A DNA stretch of 64,000 nucleotides from Burkholderia sp. BCC1644. Lineage in GTDB: Bacteria; Pseudomonadota; Gammaproteobacteria; Burkholderiales; Burkholderiaceae. Under the pieces are notes generated by a model. It was not told where the DNA came from. It made no database searches and saw nothing but the letters and a program-made list of their open reading frames with translations. Where the stretch lies: NCBI RefSeq assembly GCF_902833225.1, contig NZ_CADFEI010000001.1, forward strand, positions 1 to 64,000. Direction: 5' to 3'. Every line of letters begins with the position of its first letter. Position 1 is the first letter of the stretch. Positions 1-8,064 of this stretch are shown one piece after another. The position numbers were made by a program, and so were the translations under genes.

Positions 1-264
1 CTCGGCGCATCGCGCGCGGCAGTCGACGCCGGCTACGTGCCGAACGACTACCAGGTCGGCCAGACCGGCAAGATCGTCGCACCGCAGCTGTACATCGCGG
101 TCGGCATCTCGGGTGCGATCCAGCACTTGGCCGGCATGAAGGATTCGAAGGTGATCGTCGCGATCAACAAGGATCCGGAAGCACCGATCTTCAGCGTGGC
201 CGACTACGGCCTCGTCGGCGATCTGTTCTCGACGATCCCCGAACTCTGCGCCGAGCTGGGCTGA
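1..264 (+). CDS. etfA: Electron transfer flavoprotein alpha subunit, C-terminal part
   Basis: The reading frame is open from the left edge, so only about the last 87 residues are present. ETF-alpha with ETF-beta carries electrons from acyl-CoA and other flavin dehydrogenases to ETF-ubiquinone oxidoreductase. The visible part is the FAD-binding domain of the family: the segments [27 protein letters not shown] and [18 protein letters not shown] are the classic conserved block, and the protein ends a few residues after [13 protein letters not shown], as in normal family members. The start and the usual upstream etfB lie outside the window. The assignment is by recognition of the conserved block and is very secure; the 5' portion cannot be judged. 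Confidence 0.95.
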   Translation, partial: LGASRAAVDAGYVPNDYQVGQTGKIVAPQLYIAVGISGAIQHLAGMKDSKVIVAINKDPEAPIFSVADYGLVGDLFSTIPELCAELG

Positions 265-329
265 CGACGAACGACGGCCGCCCATGCCATTGCGCCGCTT
301 ATCCACCCGACCGCATCCGAGTGCGAACG

Positions 330-968
330 ATGACCCTGACGTCGAGCGACGTGCTGCTGTTCCTGACGGGCCTGCTGACGCTGTTCTGTCCGCCCGTCGC
401 GATCCCGATGTACGCGGCGGTCACCGGGCATTTCCCGGACGCGACGCAGCGACAGATCGCATTCAGGCTCTTCGCATGGATCGCGACGCTGATGATCGGT
501 GCCGTGTGGAGCGGGCAGTTCCTGCTGCGCATGCTCGGCCTGACGCTCGGCGCACTGACGTTGACCGGCGGTCTCGTGCTGTGCCTGTGGTCGATCCCGA
601 TGATGCGCGGGACGGCGAACGACGAGCGCAGCGGCGGCGATACGCGGCTCGAGTACGCGCAATGGCGCAACTACATCGCGGTGCCGCTGATCTTCCCGCT
701 GTCGATCGGCAGCGCGGTGATGTCGCTCGTGATCACGACCGCGACGCGCTTCCATACGCCGGCCGACCTGCTGGCATTGAGCGCCGCCTGCGTGCTGCAT
801 GCCGGCGTGATCGGGCTCACGTATGCGTGCTCGGCGTCGTGGTGCCGCCGGCTCGGCGAGATCGGCAGGACGCTGGTCGAGCGGCTGTCCGGCATCGTGC
901 TGACCGCGATCGCGTTCCAGATGCTCGCGCAGGGCGTGCGCGAACTGCTGCCGGGGCTCGCGCATTGA
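330..968 (+). CDS. MarC-family integral membrane protein
   Basis: This is a 212-residue, almost entirely hydrophobic protein with about six predicted membrane segments, the size and layout of MarC/UPF0056 proteins. The N-terminal LFLTGLLTLFCPPVAIPMY matches the family's conserved first helix with its Pro motif, and the second half repeats the pattern (NYIAVPLIFPLSIG). MarC proteins have no firmly established function despite the multiple-antibiotic-resistance name. The ATG at 330 was chosen; a GTG at 321 is also in frame and neither has a strong ribosome site. It ends 52 bp before the 2-ketoarginine decarboxylase gene on the same strand, so cotranscription is possible but no functional link is evident. 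Confidence 0.75.
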   Translation: MTLTSSDVLLFLTGLLTLFCPPVAIPMYAAVTGHFPDATQRQIAFRLFAWIATLMIGAVWSGQFLLRMLGLTLGALTLTGGLVLCLWSIPMMRGTANDERSGGDTRLEYAQWRNYIAVPLIFPLSIGSAVMSLVITTATRFHTPADLLALSAACVLHAGVIGLTYACSASWCRRLGEIGRTLVERLSGIVLTAIAFQMLAQGVRELLPGLAH

Positions 969-1020
969 CGGCAGCGGCCGGCGGTCGATCTTCAAACCTG
1001 TCCTGAAGGATGTAAACCAT

Positions 1021-2622
1021 ATGAAAACAGTAGGCATGTACCTCGTCGACCTGCTTGCCGCCTACGGCGTCGACACGGTGTTCGGCATTCCCGGCGTGCA
1101 TACGATCGAGCTGTACCGCGGCCTGGCCGGCAGCGCGCTGCGTCATGTGAGCGCGCGCCACGAGCAGGGCCTCGGTTTCATGGCGGACGGCTATGCGCGC
1201 GCGACCGGCAAGCCCGGCGTGTGTTTCGTGATCACCGGGCCCGGCATGACGAACATCGCGACGTCGATGGCGCAGGCGTATGCGGATTCGATTCCGATGC
1301 TGGTGATCTCGAGCGTCAATGCCTCCGGCGACCTCGGTTCGGGCAACGGCCATCTGCACGAATTGCCGGACCAGCATGCGTTCGCCGAGAACGTCGCCGC
1401 GTTCAGCTACACGGTGCCGCGCGCCGACGCGCTGCCGCAGGCGATCGCGCGGGCATTCGCGGTGTTTTCGGGCGGACGCCCGCGTCCCGTGCACATCCAG
1501 ATTCCGCTCGACGTGCTCGCGGCGCCTGCCGATGCATTGCCGCCCGTGCCGGCCGCACCGCCGCGCATCGCGCCGGGGCCCGCGTCGGCCCAGGGCATCG
1601 ACGCATTCCGTGCAAAGGCGGCCGCCGCGCGCGCGCCGCTGATCCTCGCGGGCGGCGGTGCGCTCGACGCGGCCGACGACGTGCGCTGGCTCGCGGAAAC
1701 GCTCGACGCACCGGTCGTGATGACGATCAACGGGCGCGGCGTGCTGCCGCCCGCGCATTCGCTCGGCATCGCGTGGTCGGCGTCGAGCGACGCGGTGCGC
1801 GCGCTGATGCGCGACAGCGACCTGATCATCGCGCTCGGCACCGAGCTGGGGCCGACCGACTACGATCTGTACGCGACCCGCAGCTTCGCGATGCCCGCGC
1901 CGCTCGTGCGGATCGACATCGATCCGCAGCAGCTGTGCCGCAACGCGGTGCCCGCGTTGCCGCTGCTTGGCGACGTCGGCGAAACCGTGCGCGCATTCCG
2001 GCGCATCTGGCCCGCCGACGCGCATCCGCGCAGGGACGGCGTCGGCAGCGAACGCGCGGCGACGTGCCGCGCGGCGGCACGACAGGAGCTGAACGACGAG
2101 ATGCGGCGCGACCTCGCGCTGCTCGACAGCGTGCGCGACGCGTTGCCCGACGCGGCGATCGTCGGCGATTCGACGCGCATCGTCTACGCGGGCAACGTCG
2201 GTTTCGCGGCGCCGCGCCCGCGTAGCTGGTTCAACGCATCGGTGGGATTCGGCTCGCTCGGCTATGGGCTGCCGGCCGCCGTCGGTGCGAGCCTCGGCGA
2301 CGCGTCGCGGCCGGTCGTCTGCGTGGCCGGTGACGGTGGGCTCCAGTACACGCTCGCGGAGCTCGGCACCGCGGTGCAGCATCGCGCGCGCGTGATCGTC
2401 GTGCTGCTGAACAACGGCGGGTACGGGGAGATCAAGCGCGCGATGGTCGACGTCGGCGTCGAGCCGGTCGGCGTGGATCTGCACACGCCGGATTTCGTCG
2501 CGATCGCGCGTGCGTACGGATGGGGGGCGCAGCGGGTCGAAGAGGGCACCTCGCTGGCCGGTGCGCTGAGCGAAGCGGCCGCCCACGACGCGCCGTACCT
2601 GATCGAAGTCCGCACGGCCTGA
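1021..2622 (+). CDS. aruI: ThDP-dependent 2-ketoarginine (5-guanidino-2-oxopentanoate) decarboxylase
   Basis: This 533-residue protein has the three-domain layout of acetolactate-synthase-like ThDP enzymes: an N-terminal PYR domain with the catalytic Glu in SARHEQGLGFMADGYAR, a central domain, and a C-terminal PP domain with the ThDP/Mg motif starting GDGG and ending near LLNNGGYGEI. Within the superfamily it most resembles AruI of the arginine transaminase pathway, which decarboxylates 2-ketoarginine to 4-guanidinobutyraldehyde. The specific call rests mainly on context: an AruH-like transaminase and a basic amino-acid-type ABC transporter lie just downstream. Alone it could only be called an acetolactate-synthase-like enzyme. 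A weak GAAGGAT ribosome site precedes the ATG. No 4-guanidinobutyraldehyde dehydrogenase is in the window, so the last steps must be encoded elsewhere. Confidence 0.8.
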   Translation: MKTVGMYLVDLLAAYGVDTVFGIPGVHTIELYRGLAGSALRHVSARHEQGLGFMADGYARATGKPGVCFVITGPGMTNIATSMAQAYADSIPMLVISSVNASGDLGSGNGHLHELPDQHAFAENVAAFSYTVPRADALPQAIARAFAVFSGGRPRPVHIQIPLDVLAAPADALPPVPAAPPRIAPGPASAQGIDAFRAKAAAARAPLILAGGGALDAADDVRWLAETLDAPVVMTINGRGVLPPAHSLGIAWSASSDAVRALMRDSDLIIALGTELGPTDYDLYATRSFAMPAPLVRIDIDPQQLCRNAVPALPLLGDVGETVRAFRRIWPADAHPRRDGVGSERAATCRAAARQELNDEMRRDLALLDSVRDALPDAAIVGDSTRIVYAGNVGFAAPRPRSWFNASVGFGSLGYGLPAAVGASLGDASRPVVCVAGDGGLQYTLAELGTAVQHRARVIVVLLNNGGYGEIKRAMVDVGVEPVGVDLHTPDFVAIARAYGWGAQRVEEGTSLAGALSEAAAHDAPYLIEVRTA

Positions 2623-2630
2623 AAACGCGA

Positions 2631-2655
2631 ACGGCCTCGTGTTGTACGAGGCCGT
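2631..2655. terminator. Bidirectional hairpin between aruI and tetR
   Basis: Perfect 10-bp inverted repeat (ACGGCCTCGT, 5-nt loop, ACGAGGCCGT) in the 78-bp gap between the convergent ends of aruI and the TetR gene. The minus-strand side is followed by a short T-rich stretch (TCGCGTTTTC). It probably terminates both transcripts. Confidence 0.7.
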
Positions 2656-2700
2656 CGTTGCTGCCGCCGGTGACCCGGCGGCGCGTGCGCGCGTGATGCG

Positions 2701-3357
2701 TTACGCCCGCTTGCGGGCCGTCTTCGTCGGCGGGAGGAACGTATCGACGACGCGCAGGCAGCTCGTCAGCGCGTCTTCCGCGGTGAACGACGTCGGGTCG
2801 CGCGCCAGCTCCAGCCAGAAGCCGTCGATCACGGCCGTCAGCGTCAGCGCGGCGAGATCGCTGTCGACGGTGCCGCCGCGCACTTCCGCGATCTGGTCGA
2901 ACAGCTTCTTCAACGCCTGGCGGTAGCCGCTGTACAGCTCCTTGTGCGCCTTGCGGATCACCGGGTCGCTGTGCGCGACGCTCCAGAAGCCGAGCCACAC
3001 CTTCACGTTCTTCGGCGCGAACACCGGCGCGGCGAAACAGACCTTGATGATCGCATCGAGCTTTTCCTCGGGGCCCGTCGCGTTCGCGGCCGCCGCGCGC
3101 GACACGTCGAGCAGGTCGGTCGCGAGCCGCTTGTAGGTCTGCGCCATCAGTTCGTCTTTCGACTGGAAATGATGATTGATCAGCCCGCGCGAAACCTTCG
3201 CTTCCGCGCAGATGCGGTCGATCGTGGTCTCGGAATAGCTGTAGCGCGCGATGCAGCGCATCGTCGCGTCGATGATCGATTGCTGACGCACCGCGGGTGT
3301 TTCTCGGATGCCGCGGCTGCGTGTCTGAACCGGTGCCGTGCCAGGAGTCTTTTTCAC
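2701..3357 (-). CDS. TetR-family regulator of the arginine transport/transaminase locus
   Basis: A 218-residue TetR repressor. Residues about 27-72 form the helix-turn-helix domain (TTIDRICAEAKVSRGLINHHF is the recognition region), and the remainder is a BetI-type (TetR_C_6-like) ligand-binding domain with LWLGFW/VWLGFWSVAHSDP-like helices. It is transcribed away from the ABC transporter operon and converges on aruI, so it most plausibly controls the transporter and its own gene. Both promoters in the 238-bp intergenic region carry GTTCAA-type half sites over the -35 element, as expected for a locally acting repressor. The ligand is unknown; arginine, 2-ketoarginine or guanidinobutyrate are reasonable guesses from context only. 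Confidence 0.85.
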   Translation of the reverse strand: MKKTPGTAPVQTRSRGIRETPAVRQQSIIDATMRCIARYSYSETTIDRICAEAKVSRGLINHHFQSKDELMAQTYKRLATDLLDVSRAAAANATGPEEKLDAIIKVCFAAPVFAPKNVKVWLGFWSVAHSDPVIRKAHKELYSGYRQALKKLFDQIAEVRGGTVDSDLAALTLTAVIDGFWLELARDPTSFTAEDALTSCLRVVDTFLPPTKTARKRA

Positions 3358-3388
3358 GTGGTGACCTTACGGAATCGTTATGGTGCCG

Positions 3389-3418
3389 ATTATAGGGGAG
3401 TGCCGGACGATTGTTCAA
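3389..3418 (-). promoter_or_regulatory. Predicted sigma-70 promoter of the tetR gene
   Basis: On the minus strand TTGAAC (3418-3413), an 18-bp spacer and a consensus TATAAT (3394-3389) lie 32-61 bp upstream of the tetR start codon. The -35 element sits inside TTGTTCAA, similar to the half site of the large palindrome in front of the divergent operon, suggesting autoregulation. Confidence 0.65.
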
Positions 3419-3477
3419 TTGCGGTGATGGAAGCGTCGCGAAACCCGCGAAAACCCTTGCTCCGGATTATTTTGAAA

Positions 3478-3499
3478 CTGTTGAACCATTGTTCAACAG
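3478..3499. promoter_or_regulatory. Palindromic operator, probable TetR site
   Basis: Perfect inverted repeat with 9-bp arms, CTGTTGAAC and GTTCAACAG, separated by CATT. It covers the -35 hexamer and part of the spacer of the downstream ABC operon promoter, the usual position for a TetR repressor. The binding protein is inferred to be the neighbouring TetR product. Confidence 0.75.
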
Positions 3500-3509
3500 A
3501 GCCTATACT
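3481..3509 (+). promoter_or_regulatory. Predicted sigma-70 promoter of the ABC transporter-aruH operon
   Basis: TTGAAC (3481-3486), a 17-bp spacer and TATACT (3504-3509) lie about 87 bp upstream of the ATPase gene start. It is embedded in the palindrome at 3478-3499, so regulator binding would block the -35 region. Confidence 0.75.
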
Positions 3510-3595
3510 CGACTCCGCATGAGGTTGGTCGGCCATTCAACAAGACGCTGCGATCCCGTGTGGGACAAGCGTGAGAATTCGACACAGGAGACAAC

Positions 3596-4402
3596 ATGTT
3601 GGCGCGGGTGGAGAGCGTGAAAGCGGACGTCGAGGAGCGTGTGCAGGTGGAGGATCTGCACAAGCGGTTCGGCGACCTGGAGGTGTTGAAGGGCGTGTCG
3701 CTGAGCGCGCGCGAAGGCGAGGTGATCTCGCTGATCGGCGCGAGCGGATCGGGCAAGAGCACGCTGCTACGCTGCATCAACCTGCTCGAGACGCCGACCC
3801 GGGGGCGCATCGTCGTCGACGGCGAGGAGATCGGGCTGAAAGTCGACCGCAAGGGGCGCACCGTGCCGACCGATGCGCGTCAGGTCGAGCGGGTCCGCAC
3901 ACGGCTCGGCATGGTGTTCCAGAGCTTCAACCTGTGGGCGCACCGCACGGTGCTCGAGAATGTGATCGAGATGCCCGTGCATGTACTGCGCGAACCGCGC
4001 GCCGAAGCGATCGCGCGCGCCGAGCAACTGCTCGAACGCGTCGGCCTGGCCGACAAGCGCAACGTCTATCCGGCCTTCCTGTCCGGTGGCCAGCAGCAGC
4101 GCGTCGCGATCGCGCGCGCGCTGGCGATGCGGCCGAAAGTCATGCTGTTCGACGAACCGACTTCCGCGCTCGACCCCGAGCGCGTCGGCGAAGTGCTGAA
4201 GGTGATCCGCGATCTCGCGTGCGAAGGCCGCACGATGATTCTCGTCACGCACGAGATGGCGTTCGCGCGCGACGTGTCGAGCAAGGTGCTGTTCCTGCAC
4301 CAGGGGCGCGTCGAGGAGAGCGGCACGCCGGCGGAAATCTTCGACGCGCCGCAGAGCGAACGCTGCCGTCAATTCGTCAACGCGCACCGGCAGCATCACT
4401 GA
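3596..4402 (+). CDS. Polar amino-acid (probably arginine) ABC transporter, ATPase
   Basis: A 268-residue ATP-binding subunit of the HisP/ArtP/GlnQ type. Visible motifs are Walker A GASGSGKST, the Q-loop in MVFQSFNLWAH, the signature [15 protein letters not shown], Walker [15 protein letters not shown] and the switch His in ILVTHEMAFA. The VDRKGRTVPTDARQVERVRT insertion before the Q-loop is the kind seen in HisP-like basic amino-acid importers. A good AGGAGA ribosome site precedes the ATG. It is the first gene of a plus-strand run ATPase, binding protein, two permeases, transaminase and hydrolase, unusual only in that the ATPase is first. Arginine as substrate is inferred from the aruH/aruI neighbours. 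Confidence 0.9.
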   Translation: MLARVESVKADVEERVQVEDLHKRFGDLEVLKGVSLSAREGEVISLIGASGSGKSTLLRCINLLETPTRGRIVVDGEEIGLKVDRKGRTVPTDARQVERVRTRLGMVFQSFNLWAHRTVLENVIEMPVHVLREPRAEAIARAEQLLERVGLADKRNVYPAFLSGGQQQRVAIARALAMRPKVMLFDEPTSALDPERVGEVLKVIRDLACEGRTMILVTHEMAFARDVSSKVLFLHQGRVEESGTPAEIFDAPQSERCRQFVNAHRQHH

Positions 4403-4473
4403 ATCACGGGAGCCGCCCGCGAGCGCGCGGGCCGGCTCGCCTGATCCCTATCTTTCCTGCAAGGAGTCCGACC

Positions 4474-5271
4474 ATGAAACGTGTCGTACGCAGTCTGCTG
4501 TGTCTGTTCAGTCTCGTCGTCGCGGTGCTCGCGCCGCTTGGTTCCGCGCATGCGTCGTCGGGCGTGCTGCGCTTCGGTGTCGCCGCCGAACCGTATCCGC
4601 CGTTCCTGATGAAGAGTCCGACCGGGCAGTGGAGCGGCTTCGAGGCCGACCTGATCCGCGCACTGTGCGACCAGATGAAGGCGAAATGCGAGATCAAGGA
4701 AGTCGCGTGGGACGGCATCATCCCGGCGCTGCTCAGCGACAAGATCGACGTGATCTTCAACTCGATGTCGATCACGCCTGAACGCCAGAAGGTGATCGCC
4801 TTCTCGCGGCCGTACTACGAGACGCCGGGCACCTTCGTCGGCGCGAAGAACGCGAAGCTTGCGCTGACGCCCGACGGGCTGAAGGGCAAGGTGATCGGCG
4901 TGCAGGGTTCCACCGCGAACGCCGAGTTCATCAAGACGGCGTATGGCAAGAGCGCGACGGTGCGCCTGTACAACACGCAGGACGACTGTAACGCGGATCT
5001 CGTCGCGGGCCGGATCGACACGATGTATCTCGACCAGCTCGGCATCCTCGATTTCCTGAAGTCGAAGGACGGTTCGACGTTCGAGCTGAAGGGCCCCGGC
5101 AGCGTGAAGATGGATCCGGCAATCTTCGGCTACGGCGTCGGCGCGGGAATGCGCAAGGCCGATGCGCCGCTGAAGCAGCAGATGGACCAGGCGCTCGAAC
5201 AGCTGCATGCGTCGGGCAAGTACGCGCAGATCGCGAAGAAGTATTTCCCGATCGACCTCTGGCCGCACTGA
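4474..5271 (+). CDS. Periplasmic polar amino-acid binding protein
   Basis: A 265-residue solute-binding protein of the SBP_bac_3 family. The first 28 residues are a signal peptide (basic start MKRVVR, hydrophobic core, cleavage near AHASS). The mature protein begins with the family block LRFGVAAEPYPPFLMKSP and contains GFEADLIRALC, WDGIIPALLSDKIDVIFNSM and SITPERQKVIAFSRPYY, the ligand-binding lobe typical of Lys/Arg/Orn and His binding proteins. AAGGAG lies 6-8 nt before the ATG. It would feed the permeases encoded immediately downstream. Substrate specificity within cationic or polar amino acids cannot be read from the sequence alone. Confidence 0.92.
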   Translation: MKRVVRSLLCLFSLVVAVLAPLGSAHASSGVLRFGVAAEPYPPFLMKSPTGQWSGFEADLIRALCDQMKAKCEIKEVAWDGIIPALLSDKIDVIFNSMSITPERQKVIAFSRPYYETPGTFVGAKNAKLALTPDGLKGKVIGVQGSTANAEFIKTAYGKSATVRLYNTQDDCNADLVAGRIDTMYLDQLGILDFLKSKDGSTFELKGPGSVKMDPAIFGYGVGAGMRKADAPLKQQMDQALEQLHASGKYAQIAKKYFPIDLWPH

Positions 5272-5326
5272 TCACGCCGCTACCGGCACACGGACACACT
5301 GGCGCACGCACGGACGAGGAGGCGGC

Positions 5327-6043
5327 ATGGACGGTTGGGGATGGGTGAGCTACCTGGGCATGGACCCGGACGGCTGGGGCGTCGCACTGCTGCAAGGCGC
5401 GACCGTGACGCTCGAGATTTCGCTCGGCGCGTTCGTCGTCGGCATCGTGCTCGGGTTGCTGGGCGCGGCCGCGAAGCTGTCCGGCGTGCGCGTGCTCGAG
5501 CGGATCGCACAGGGTTACACGACGCTGTGCCGCGCGGTGCCCGAACTGCTGCTGATCCTGCTGCTCTATTACGCCGGCACCGACGCGATCAACCTGCTGA
5601 TGACGGCGATCGGCGTCGGGCCGGTCGCGGTCAACGGTTTCGCGGCGGCGGTGATCGTGCTCGGCATCGTGCAGGGCGCGTACGCGGCGGAGATCATCCG
5701 CGGCGCGATCCTCGCGATCCCGTACGGGCAGATCGAGGCCGGCCGCGCGTTCGGCGCGCCGCCGGGGCTCGTGTTCCGGCGCGTGACGCTGCCGGCGATG
5801 GCGCCCTACGCGCTGGCGGGCTTCGCGAACCTGTGGCTGATCCTCGTGAAGGACAGCGCGCTGATCAGCGTGGTCGGCTACAGCGAGCTGCTCTACACCG
5901 CGAAGCAGGCGGCCGGCTCGACGCGCGAGTACATGCACTACTACCTGATGGTGGCGGCCGTGTATTTCGCGATCACGTCGCTGTCCGGTGTGCTGTTCCG
6001 CGAAATCGAGCGCCGCTTCGGCCGCTGGATGCCGGCATCGTGA
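5327..6043 (+). CDS. Amino-acid ABC transporter permease (HisQ/ArtQ type)
   Basis: A 238-residue inner-membrane permease with the BPD_transp_1 fold and about five membrane segments. The N-terminal helix ATVTLEISLGAFVVGIVLGL and the EAA-loop that contacts the ATPase (EAGRAFGAPPGLVFRRVTLP) are clear, and RAVPELLLILLLYYAG is the HisQ/ArtQ-type motif. The start was set at the ATG preceded by GGAGGCGGC. It pairs with the next gene, as HisQ does with HisM, to form the heterodimeric channel of this importer. Confidence 0.9.
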   Translation: MDGWGWVSYLGMDPDGWGVALLQGATVTLEISLGAFVVGIVLGLLGAAAKLSGVRVLERIAQGYTTLCRAVPELLLILLLYYAGTDAINLLMTAIGVGPVAVNGFAAAVIVLGIVQGAYAAEIIRGAILAIPYGQIEAGRAFGAPPGLVFRRVTLPAMAPYALAGFANLWLILVKDSALISVVGYSELLYTAKQAAGSTREYMHYYLMVAAVYFAITSLSGVLFREIERRFGRWMPAS

Positions 6044-6080
6044 GCCGCGCCGCAATTTCCCATCGAACCGGATCAACGTC

Positions 6081-6776
6081 ATGGATCTGAGCGTACTGTC
6101 TTCCTACGGGTCGCTGCTGTTGCTCGGCGTGCTGACCACCGTCAAGCTGCTCGTCATCTCGGCCGTATTCGGCTTCGGGCTGGCGATTGCCGTCGCGTTC
6201 GCGCGACTGTCGCCGAATCCGGTCATCGCGCGCGTGAGCAAGGGTTTCACCGAGGTGATACGCGGCACGCCGCTGCTCGTGCAGATCTACCTGATTTACT
6301 ACGGCGTCGGTTCGCTGTTCTCGGGGTGGCCCGCGCTGCGCGACAGCGTGTTCTGGCCGTTCCTGCGCGACGGCTTCTGGTATGTCGCGTTCGCGCTCGT
6401 GATCAGCGTCGGTGCGTATGTCGGCGAGGTGCTGCGTGCAGGCCTGCGCGGCGTGCCGAAGGGCGAGATCGAGGCCGCGCGCGCGATGGGGATGCGTCCG
6501 TCGATGATCGCGCGCCGCGTATGGCTGCCGCGCGCGATCCAGATCCTGCTGCCGACGCTGGCCGGCGAGACCGTGATGCTGCTGAAATCGACGGCGCTCG
6601 CATCGACGGTCGCGGTGATGGACGTGCTCGGCGCCGCGAACTACATCCGCGCGCAGACGCTGCGGACCTACGAGCCGCTGCTGGCGATCGCGGTGATCTA
6701 TGTCGCGCTCGCGTTCGTGATCGAGCGCGCGTTCGGCCGCCTCGAGCGGCGTGTGCCCGTGCGCATGCCGCGCTGA
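6081..6776 (+). CDS. Amino-acid ABC transporter permease (HisM/ArtM type)
   Basis: A 231-residue permease, second of the pair. It carries the family opening block LGVLTTVKLLVISAVFGFGL, the conserved EVIRGTPLLVQIYLIYYG and the EAA-loop EIEAARAMGMRPSMIARRVWLP. About five hydrophobic segments are visible. It lies 37 bp after the first permease and 53 bp before the transaminase gene, so transport and catabolism appear to be one transcription unit. Confidence 0.9.
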   Translation: MDLSVLSSYGSLLLLGVLTTVKLLVISAVFGFGLAIAVAFARLSPNPVIARVSKGFTEVIRGTPLLVQIYLIYYGVGSLFSGWPALRDSVFWPFLRDGFWYVAFALVISVGAYVGEVLRAGLRGVPKGEIEAARAMGMRPSMIARRVWLPRAIQILLPTLAGETVMLLKSTALASTVAVMDVLGAANYIRAQTLRTYEPLLAIAVIYVALAFVIERAFGRLERRVPVRMPR

Positions 6777-6829
6777 TTGAACCCGTTGACGGCGCGGCAG
6801 CCGGACACAAGCCGCGCGATGGAGGACGC

Positions 6830-8023
6830 ATGAACTATTCGAAGCTGGTCGATCGCCTGCAGGGCAAGCGCACGAGCGCATGGGACATTCACTACGCGGC
6901 GCAGCAGGCGGTCGCCGCCGGCGAGCCGGCGATCATCCTGAGCGTCGGCGATCCCGATTTCGCGACGCCCGACGTGATCGTCGAGCGTGCGGTCGCCGCG
7001 CTGCGCGGCGGCGATACACACTACAGCGAAGTGCGCGGCCGCGCCGAACTGCGCGCGGCGATCGCGCGCGAGCACACGAAAGCGTCGGGGCAGGCAGTCG
7101 GCGCCGAGCATGTGATCGTGACGGCCGGCGCGCAGAACGCGCTGTTCGCGATGGCGATGTGCCTGTGCGAGGCCGGCGACGAAGTGCTTGTGCCGGAGCC
7201 GATGTACCTCACCTACGAGGCGAGCGTACGTGCGTCGGGCGCGACGCTCGTACCGGTGCCCGTCGATGCATCGCGTGGCTTTCATCTCGACTTCGACGCG
7301 CTCGAAGCGGCCGTGACGCCGCGCACGAAAGCGATCTTCTTCGCGACGCCATGCAACCCGACCGGCGTCGTGATGCCGCGCGCCGACCTCGAACGGATCG
7401 CACGGCTCGCGTGCGAGCGCGATCTGTGGGTCGTGTCCGACGAGGTGTATGCGGCGCTGACGTTCGAGCGCGACATGGTCAGCATCGCGTCGCTGCCGGG
7501 GATGGCCGAGCGCACGGTGACGATCGGCAGTCTGTCGAAATCGCATGCGATGCCGGGCTGGCGGGTCGGCTGGGCGATCGGCCCGACCGAGCTGATCGAG
7601 CATGCGGAGCGGCTCGCGCTGTGCATGCTGTACGGGCTGCCGGGTTTCATCCAGCAGGCGGCCGTCACCGCGCTCGACAACCGCGCCGCGATCGTCGCGG
7701 ACATGCGCGAACTCTACCGGCGCCGCCGCGATCTTGCCTACGCGCGCCTGCGCGACGTGCCGGGGTTGCGCTGCCTGCTGCCGGAGGCCGGGATGTTCAT
7801 GATGGTCGATGTGCGCGGCACCGGGCTGGACGCGCATGCGTTCACGTGGGGGCTGTTCCGCGCGAAACAGGTCGCGCTGCTCGACGCGAGTGCGTTCGGC
7901 GACACCGCGTCGGGCTTCGTGCGCTTCGGCTTCGTCGTCGACGACGCGCGGCTGGGCGACGCGTGCGAGCGCATTGCCGCGTTCGTCGCAAGCCTCGACG
8001 CCGGTTCGCGTGCGTCGTCGTGA
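6830..8023 (+). CDS. aruH: Arginine:pyruvate transaminase-like aminotransferase
   Basis: A 397-residue fold-type I PLP enzyme (aminotransferase class I/II). The PLP-lysine is in SLSKSHAMPGWRVGW, the cofactor Asp/Tyr in VVSDEVYAAL, and the substrate-carboxylate Arg in the C-terminal FVRFGFVV segment. Several stretches (AWDIHY near the start, LSVGDPDF, LALCMLYG) match my recollection of AruH of Pseudomonas aeruginosa, which transaminates L-arginine with pyruvate to 2-ketoarginine and alanine. The adjacent ThDP decarboxylase and polar amino-acid importer support an ATA pathway role. GGAGG lies just upstream of the ATG. Broader substrate range (lysine, ornithine) cannot be excluded. Confidence 0.82.
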   Translation: MNYSKLVDRLQGKRTSAWDIHYAAQQAVAAGEPAIILSVGDPDFATPDVIVERAVAALRGGDTHYSEVRGRAELRAAIAREHTKASGQAVGAEHVIVTAGAQNALFAMAMCLCEAGDEVLVPEPMYLTYEASVRASGATLVPVPVDASRGFHLDFDALEAAVTPRTKAIFFATPCNPTGVVMPRADLERIARLACERDLWVVSDEVYAALTFERDMVSIASLPGMAERTVTIGSLSKSHAMPGWRVGWAIGPTELIEHAERLALCMLYGLPGFIQQAAVTALDNRAAIVADMRELYRRRRDLAYARLRDVPGLRCLLPEAGMFMMVDVRGTGLDAHAFTWGLFRAKQVALLDASAFGDTASGFVRFGFVVDDARLGDACERIAAFVASLDAGSRASS

Positions 8024-8064
8024 ATCGTCTTGAATGACACGCCGGTCCTGAAGGAGAAAAGGCG

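Noticed and set aside
817..2586. 589-residue minus-strand frame
   Set aside because: Antisense to aruI, composition Arg/Ala/His-rich and no family features; shadow frame.
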